Shown here: piece by piece, positions 5,582 through 9,868 of the stretch
Position numbering within the stretch: position 1 is the stretch's first letter
How the letters are laid out: every line of letters starts with the position of its first letter
Assembly (NCBI GenBank): GCA_035551575.1
Contig: DASZNJ010000397.1
Coordinates: 1-9,868 of the forward strand
DNA from: JABFXC01 sp035551575
GTDB lineage: Bacteria > Gemmatimonadota > Gemmatimonadetes > Gemmatimonadales > Gemmatimonadaceae
DNA length: 9,868 nucleotides
Direction of reading: 5' to 3'
The notes under the pieces: model-generated
The model's input: the letters and a program-made list of their open reading frames with translations, nothing else
Told to the model about the DNA's origin: nothing
The model's database searches: none
Position numbers and translations under genes: made by a program

Positions 5582-7189
5582 ATGGACTACTCGGTCACTT
5601 TCGCGCGCCATTTCTCACGTCTCGTCTGGCTCCTGCTGAACGAGAGCGCGAACATCGACGAGCAGAAGGCCGCGCTGCGAGCGACAGTCACGGTTTCCAA
5701 GGACGGTCCTGTCGTCTTCACGGCGCGTGACTGGCGGCTCACTGTCAATGGCACCCCCCTCGCCGACGCTCTCACCGGCGTGCAGGACCTCACCGCGCAG
5801 ATGATCGGCCATGCGGTACGCGAGATCCGCGTCGATCGCGGCGCCGCTCCCGCCGACCTGCTCGGCCTCGCCCGGATCCTCGCCGCGCAGCCGGTGCCGG
5901 GTGACGGAGGCGAAGCGGCGAGGGCGCGGGTCGCCGCGTTAGGCGCGAAGACCGTTCGGATCGAGATCGCCGGCGTCGAGGGCGTGATGCCCGCCCCGCG
6001 CGCCACCGGGAACGTCGCCACGATCAGCGGGCCACAGGACGGCGCTGCGTCGAGCGGCGTCGCCCCGGCCACCGCGGGAGATATCGCCGCCTCCCACAAG
6101 CGCCCGCGGAATACCCCGAAGCCGGATCTCGGCACCGGCTTCATCGGCGAGGACTCGGGGAGCTATCTCGCGTTTGCCGCGCAGCAGCAGCCGAAGGGAT
6201 CGGCGGGCGATCTCCTCCAGCAGCTCGATGCGACGAAGTCGGCCAACATCGCGACGCGGCTGCTCGACGACCTGGTGACGGTCATCGAGAATGCCGCCCG
6301 CGAGGGGAAGCACGACACCGTGGCCAGTGCCTTCCACGGGATCGTCGCCCGCGAGAGCGCCCTCGCCGACAACGACCTGAAGCGCGCCTACGTCATGGCG
6401 CTGCGCCGCCTCACGAAGCCGACGCTGCTGCGGGCCGTGGCGACGATGCTGCCGCGGAAGCGCGACAGGCACGACGACTACATGATGGTGCTGTCCCGCT
6501 GCGGGGAGGACGGTGCCGACGCGCTGATCGACCAGCTGACGAGCGCCCAGTCGCTGAGCGACCGCCGCGTCTTCTTCGACGCGCTCGTGAAGCTCAACGC
6601 CGGCGTCCCCGCGCTGATCCACATGCTCGGCGACGCACGCTGGTACGTCGCGCGCAACGCGGCCGACCTCCTCGGCGAGATGCAGGCCGAGGAGGCGCAG
6701 GCGCCGCTTTCCGAGCTTCTCAAGCACGACGACGACCGCGTGCGCCGCGCGGCGATCACCGCGCTCGCCAAGCTGTCGTCGCCGAAGGCGCTCGACTCGC
6801 TGCGCGTCGCGATGCGCGACAACTCGCCGCAGGTGCGGATGCAGGCCGCCTCGGGGATGGGGACGCGGAAAGGGCTGCGCTCGGCGGGAACGCTGACGAA
6901 GGCGCTCGACGCGGAAGAAGACCAGGAAGTCCAGCTGGCGATCGTCGCCGCGCTCGGGCGGCTGGCGACGGCCGATGCGGTGCAGCGGCTGATCAAGGCG
7001 GCGGAGCCCGCCGGCGGGATCTTCAAGAAGAAGCCGACCGCGATCCGCGTCGCCGCGGTCCAGGCGTTAGGCGAGGCACGCACCCCCGCCGCGCAGAACG
7101 CGCTGCAGCACCTGCTCGACGACAAGGACAAGGAAGTGAAGCAGGCGGTGTTCCGGCTGCTGATGCAGACGGGCGCGAAGGAAGGCTGA
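5582..7189 (+). CDS. HEAT-repeat protein with an N-terminal domain of unknown function
   Basis: A 535-aa cytosolic protein. Residues 1-105 form a compact domain (MDYSVTFARHFSRLVWLLLN, then VTVSKDGPVVFTARDWRLTVNGTPL, then REIRVDRGAAPADLLGLARIL) resembling, from memory, the N-terminal module of HEAT proteins in Myxococcota and Gemmatimonadota, where 'L.V.G..L.VNG..V' precedes a 'GI..L.F..G' motif. Residues 140-205 are a Gly/Ala/Pro-rich linker. Residues 210-330 are helical, and about 335-530 hold several HEAT (PBS-lyase-type) repeats, for example ARWYVARNAADLLGEM, VRRAAITALAKL, VRMQAASGMG and IRVAAVQALGEA. HEAT solenoids bind proteins or nucleic acids as scaffolds; no catalytic residues are seen. 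The ATG at 5582 fits the family start and follows a G run. It is probably the first gene of a three-gene plus-strand unit, though a 58-nt gap follows it. The exact role is unknown. Confidence 0.93.
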   Translation: MDYSVTFARHFSRLVWLLLNESANIDEQKAALRATVTVSKDGPVVFTARDWRLTVNGTPLADALTGVQDLTAQMIGHAVREIRVDRGAAPADLLGLARILAAQPVPGDGGEAARARVAALGAKTVRIEIAGVEGVMPAPRATGNVATISGPQDGAASSGVAPATAGDIAASHKRPRNTPKPDLGTGFIGEDSGSYLAFAAQQQPKGSAGDLLQQLDATKSANIATRLLDDLVTVIENAAREGKHDTVASAFHGIVARESALADNDLKRAYVMALRRLTKPTLLRAVATMLPRKRDRHDDYMMVLSRCGEDGADALIDQLTSAQSLSDRRVFFDALVKLNAGVPALIHMLGDARWYVARNAADLLGEMQAEEAQAPLSELLKHDDDRVRRAAITALAKLSSPKALDSLRVAMRDNSPQVRMQAASGMGTRKGLRSAGTLTKALDAEEDQEVQLAIVAALGRLATADAVQRLIKAAEPAGGIFKKKPTAIRVAAVQALGEARTPAAQNALQHLLDDKDKEVKQAVFRLLMQTGAKEG

Positions 7190-7215
7190 GGCGGTCGCTG
7201 GCACCATCGGTGCAA

Positions 7216-7241
7216 CTCCCGGCACCGACCCTTATCGGGAG
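7216..7241 (+). promoter_or_regulatory. Hairpin that could mask the ribosome binding site of the lipoprotein gene
   Basis: CTCCCG (7216-7221) can pair with CGGGAG (7236-7241) across a 14-nt loop. The second arm contains GGGAG, the Shine-Dalgarno sequence six bases before the ATG at 7248. A second small stem, GCACC/GGTGC at 7201-7213, stands just upstream. The arrangement would allow translational control, but a six-pair stem can arise by chance in GC-rich DNA. Confidence 0.35.
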
Positions 7242-7247
7242 CGAGAC

Positions 7248-7598
7248 ATGAAAGCGTGGAGAACCGCGGCCATCGTCGCCGCACTGAGCCTGTCGTCGGC
7301 TGCTGCCTGCGTGCGCACCACGAAGCCGGCACCGGAAGAGCTGCCGACCTTCCTCCGGGTCGAGAACCAGGCGCTGCAGGACGCGACCGTGTACGTCTGG
7401 GAGAGCAGCTCGCGGCTCCGGCTTGGCACGGTCGGAAGCCTGTCGACGGTGACGCTGCGCATTCCCTCGTCGCAGATCTTCGGGCCGACGCCGCTCCGCT
7501 TCCAGCTCGACTTCCTCGCCGGCGGCCGCACCCCGCTCACCGAGCAGATCACCGTGATCCCCGGCGACACGGTCGTGCTCCAGGTCCCGCCGCAGTAG
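7248..7598 (+). CDS. Small putative lipoprotein
   Basis: A 116-aa exported protein. Residues 1-21 form a lipoprotein signal peptide: KAWR positive end, hydrophobic core TAAIVAALSLSS, and a lipobox-like SAAAC with Cys21 as the probable lipidated residue; the -3 position is Ala rather than the usual Leu, so a secreted form is possible. The mature part is beta-rich: FLRVENQALQDATVYVWES, RLRLGTVGSLSTVTLRIP, LRFQLDFLAGG and EQITVIPGDTVVLQVPP, likely a small beta sandwich. From memory, small proteins with this 'V.N....D..VY....R.RLG.V' core are common in Gemmatimonadota, without a known function. ATG 7248 has GGGAG six bases upstream. The stop is two bases before the Nudix start, so the two are co-translated. 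No enzyme motif is seen. Confidence 0.88.
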   Translation: MKAWRTAAIVAALSLSSAAACVRTTKPAPEELPTFLRVENQALQDATVYVWESSSRLRLGTVGSLSTVTLRIPSSQIFGPTPLRFQLDFLAGGRTPLTEQITVIPGDTVVLQVPPQ

Positions 7599-7600
7599 CG

Positions 7601-8125
7601 ATGACCGAGGGCGCCCGGGGCACGGCGGGGCGGAGCAGATCCGCGCCGCGACGGAACACCAGCGCCGGGCTGGTGCTCTTCCGTCGTGGCGCGGAGGGAT
7701 TGGAGATCTTTCTCGCCCATCCCGGCGGCCCCCTCTGGAAGTCGCGCGACATCGGCGCGTGGACGATCCCGAAGGGACTGATCGACGAGGGGGAGGACCC
7801 GCTCGCCGCCGCCCGCCGCGAGTTCCGCGAGGAAACCGGAATCGAGGCGAGCGGCCCCTTCCTCCCGTTAGGCACGATCCGCCAGAAGGCGGGGAAGGTG
7901 GTCCACGGCTGGGCATGGGAGGGAGACGCCGACGCTGCGGCGACGACGAGCAACACCGCGAAGATCGAGTGGCCGCGCAGGTCGGGACGCTGGGTCTCCT
8001 ATCCCGAGATCGACCGCTGCGGCTGGTTCAGCGCCGCCGCCGCACGGGAGAAGCTGAACCCCGCGCAGGCCGAGTTCATCGGCCGGCTCGAACAGCTGCT
8101 CGCCGGGGACCAGCGCCAGGGCTAG
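7601..8125 (+). CDS. Nudix hydrolase (COG4119-like)
   Basis: A 174-aa cytosolic Nudix hydrolase. The Nudix box is complete at 59-81 (GLIDEGEDPLAAARREFREETGI, matching GX5EX7REUXEEXGU), with the metal-binding glutamates of REFREE. The preceding SAGLVLFRRG...IFLAHPGGPLWKSRDIGAWTIPKG and the later GWAWEGDAD are typical of COG4119 proteins, which are predicted to hydrolyse nucleoside diphosphates linked to another moiety; the substrate is unknown. The basic N-terminus (1-20) is not part of the fold. ATG 7601 is chosen because it starts two bases after the lipoprotein stop and gives the family length; in-frame starts further upstream would overlap the whole lipoprotein gene. There is no strong ribosome binding site, so translation may be coupled. 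The stop overlaps that of the convergent GH9 gene. Confidence 0.94.
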   Translation: MTEGARGTAGRSRSAPRRNTSAGLVLFRRGAEGLEIFLAHPGGPLWKSRDIGAWTIPKGLIDEGEDPLAAARREFREETGIEASGPFLPLGTIRQKAGKVVHGWAWEGDADAAATTSNTAKIEWPRRSGRWVSYPEIDRCGWFSAAAAREKLNPAQAEFIGRLEQLLAGDQRQG

Positions 8126-9868
8126 CCCCCGCCGGCAAGCCCGGAAAGGAGCCAGGCCAGGTTCGCCGTGCCGTCCATGATCGGCTCGTTCGTCGAATAG
8201 TCCCCCCAGTCGTCGTGGTAGACGACGGCGCCGCGGTTGAACGGGGCGAGCGAGTCGGCGTGGGTCAGCCGGATCGACTGGAGGTTTTCGAAGATCGACC
8301 GCTTCACCGGTCCGTCGACGAGCCCGCCGGTGAGCGGCGCGTGGAGCTGCGACGCGAGCACCGAATGCGGGTCGCGCGGGAACCGCCCGTCGCCGGGAAC
8401 CCCGATCACCATCGACACTCCCCACGGGTTCACCCCGAACAGCCAGTCCACCGCCGCCGCCTCGTAGCCGGCATAGCGGCGGTCGCCGGTCATCAGGCGG
8501 TAGAGGCGCGCCTGCGTGGCGAACGAGGCGACGAGGTCGTTCGAGCACCAGATGAAGGGGATGCCGATGTGGAAGCCGTTGCCCGCCTTCGCGACCACCG
8601 CCTCGATCCCGCGGCGGTAGAAGGCGGCCAGCTCGCGCCGCTCGCGCGGCCCGGCACCGCGCCACAGTTCGTGATGTCCGGCGTTGTGCCACGGGTACCA
8701 CTCGTAGTGGCGCGCCGTGTCGGCGCCCATCCACGGCGTCACCGGCTCCTCGCGCGCGTATTCCATCCCCTCGCGGAGGTAGCGCCGCTCCCCGCCCAAC
8801 GCGTGGAGCTCGGCGGCGGCCAGCTCCATGTCGTCGGTCCAGTTCCCCTCCTCGTAGAAGTAGGGGGCCTTCCCCGGCGCCGTCTGGCAGACCCCGGGCG
8901 ACGCCCGGCCCACCTCGTAGGCGGCGCCGGCCCGGCGGGCGAGCGTGCCGGCGAACGCGGAATCGGCCGCGCGGAAGACGATCGCGCCTAACGCGAAGGC
9001 CGAGGCGTACTTCCCGGCGGTCGAGGCGAGCCCGGTCGAGCGGTTCCTGTACCTGAACAGCCCCTGCGGCCGCCCGGTGCACGGGTAGAGCGGGCGCTCC
9101 TTCCCCTTCCCCCAGCCGTAGTCCGCCGAATCGGTGGTCGGCAGGTCGAGGTAGGTGTGGTCGCGGTCGTCACCGAGCTGGTTGAGCATCGGGCCGCCCT
9201 CGGGATACATCCGGAGGAGCCACTGCAGCCCGTGGCGCGCCTCGTCCAGAACGTCAGGCACCCCGTTCTTCCCGGGGAGCCCGCGGTCGTCGAAGGCGTC
9301 GGCGAACGCCGCCGGATGGTCGCGCCAGGCGAGCATCAGCGACACCGTCGCCGTCGCCGAGGTCGCGACGTACTGCAGGTAGTCGGAGGCGTCGGCCCAG
9401 CCGCCGCTCGTCGGGATGAACTTGCCGCCGAGCAGCGAGTCGTCGACGACGATCCCGTCGTGCCTGTGAACGGAGTCGCCGAAGAACGGGTTGAACCCCG
9501 ACCGCTGCTGCCGCATGTAATGGAGCAGCGAGTCGGCGGTTCCCGCGTACACGTCGCGCCCGATGCGGAACGCCGGCGACGACGTCCCCGCCGCGACGAC
9601 GCGGTAGCGGCCGGGACGGGCGAGGGCGCTGAAGTCGAGCCGCGCCGTGCTCGCGCACCCGGCGAACGCCCCGCCCGGTGCCGCACGCCGCGGCCCGAGC
9701 ACGACCCGTCCGGCGGTATCGGTGACGGTGAATGTCCGGACCGTCCCGCGGTCGAGCGAGCAGGCGACGGCGACCTTGATGCCGTCAGGCAGGTAGCCGA
9801 CCTGGTTGACGCGCACCACCCGGGCGGCCCGCGCCGCCGTCTCCTGCGCGCCGGGCGCGCCGCCGGCC
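8122..9868 (-). CDS. Glycoside hydrolase family 9 enzyme, 5' end cut by window edge
   Basis: The frame stays open to the right edge, so the true start and probable signal peptide lie outside; numbering here counts from the GTG at 9819. Residues 1-85 are a CelD_N-type Ig-like module (VRVNQVGYLPDG). The (alpha/alpha)6 GH9 domain follows. GGWADASDY (139-147) is the GH9 'DAGD' motif with Asp143 and Asp146 as catalytic base region. Near the C-terminus, HDDWGDYSTNEPIMDGTAN places the catalytic acid at Glu545. The middle signature is present as NPWGVSMVIGVPGDGRFPRDPHSVLA, but the usual Arg two residues after the His is Val. GH9 enzymes with this Ig-like module cleave beta-1,4-glucans, or in some branches chitosan-oligomer ends; the substrate cannot be decided. 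It is convergent with the Nudix gene, sharing CTAG stops, with no terminator between them. Confidence 0.94.
   Translation of the reverse strand, partial: AGGAPGAQETAARAARVVRVNQVGYLPDGIKVAVACSLDRGTVRTFTVTDTAGRVVLGPRRAAPGGAFAGCASTARLDFSALARPGRYRVVAAGTSSPAFRIGRDVYAGTADSLLHYMRQQRSGFNPFFGDSVHRHDGIVVDDSLLGGKFIPTSGGWADASDYLQYVATSATATVSLMLAWRDHPAAFADAFDDRGLPGKNGVPDVLDEARHGLQWLLRMYPEGGPMLNQLGDDRDHTYLDLPTTDSADYGWGKGKERPLYPCTGRPQGLFRYRNRSTGLASTAGKYASAFALGAIVFRAADSAFAGTLARRAGAAYEVGRASPGVCQTAPGKAPYFYEEGNWTDDMELAAAELHALGGERRYLREGMEYAREEPVTPWMGADTARHYEWYPWHNAGHHELWRGAGPRERRELAAFYRRGIEAVVAKAGNGFHIGIPFIWCSNDLVASFATQARLYRLMTGDRRYAGYEAAAVDWLFGVNPWGVSMVIGVPGDGRFPRDPHSVLASQLHAPLTGGLVDGPVKRSIFENLQSIRLTHADSLAPFNRGAVVYHDDWGDYSTNEPIMDGTANLAWLLSGLAGGG

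Larger units (their letters stand above)
186..8993. repeat. Dispersed octamer CGTTAGGC, always on the coding strand
   Basis: Eleven copies of GTTAGGC lie at 186-193, 353-360, 1256-1263, 1591-1598, 3081-3088, 3585-3592, 4659-4666 and 8986-8993 (minus strand) and at 5937-5944, 7065-7072 and 7866-7873 (plus strand). All but the one at 1591 extend to CGTTAGGC. Ten encode Leu-Gly as TTA-GGC; the first contains a TAG stop in another frame. TTG forms (CGTTGGGC) occur at 3726-3733 and 8794-8801. Base composition alone predicts roughly one GTTAGGC on both strands together. Confidence 0.9.

Noticed and set aside
5939..6727. Minus-strand frame of 262 codons opposite the HEAT gene
   Set aside because: Antisense frame rich in Arg, Val and Leu with no domain; the HEAT repeats are clear on the plus strand.
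7868..9082. Minus-strand frame of 404 codons and plus-strand frame 7759-8991
   Set aside because: Shadow frames across the Nudix and GH9 genes; neither carries motifs, while both real genes carry full signatures.

Overview
This is a high-GC window (about 70% by eye) with dense, tightly packed genes, rare TTA codons and weak -10/-35 signals. It suggests a free-living, probably soil or sediment bacterium. The mix of genes (a small lipoprotein with a 'RVENQ..DATVYV..RLGTV' core, a HEAT-repeat protein, a COG4119-type Nudix protein, a GH9 enzyme) would fit Gemmatimonadota, but that is a low-confidence guess from memory of families, not a measurement.

Layout. Positions 1-185 are non-coding: two arrays of 7-bp repeats in inverted orientation flank a palindromic core. 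Positions 188-5300 are a five-gene minus-strand operon, read 5'->3' as: alpha/beta hydrolase of the proline iminopeptidase type (5300-4410), uncharacterised 153-aa protein (4399-3938), DNA polymerase X with PHP exonuclease domain (3923-2181), endonuclease III (2184-1411), and a soluble GAF sensor histidine kinase (1414-188). Spacings are 10 nt, 14 nt, a 4-nt overlap (GTGA) and a 4-nt overlap (ATGA), so co-transcription and translational coupling are likely. Positions 5301-5581 are a divergent intergenic region with degenerate direct and inverted repeats. On the plus strand follow a HEAT-repeat protein (5582-7189), a small lipoprotein (7248-7598) and a Nudix hydrolase (7601-8125). A minus-strand GH9 glycoside hydrolase (8122 to the right edge, N-terminus cut off) converges on the Nudix gene, and the two stop codons share a CTAG.

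How the genes work together. PolX (gap-filling polymerase plus 3'-5' exonuclease/AP-processing PHP domain) and endonuclease III (oxidised-pyrimidine glycosylase/AP lyase) form a base-excision-repair pair. The downstream kinase has a DevS/DosS-like GAF domain, so a redox, gas or small-ligand sensor may be co-expressed with oxidative DNA repair. No response regulator lies in the window. The plus-strand genes and the GH9 enzyme show no obvious link to repair.

The strongest unexplained signal is a dispersed octamer, CGTTAGGC. Every in-frame TTA codon in the window (10 of 10, in seven genes on both strands) lies inside G-TTA-GGC, always on the coding strand. An eleventh copy sits in another frame at the stop codon of the kinase gene and directly abuts a heptad array. 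The same heptad family also occurs inside the 5' end of the nth reading frame.
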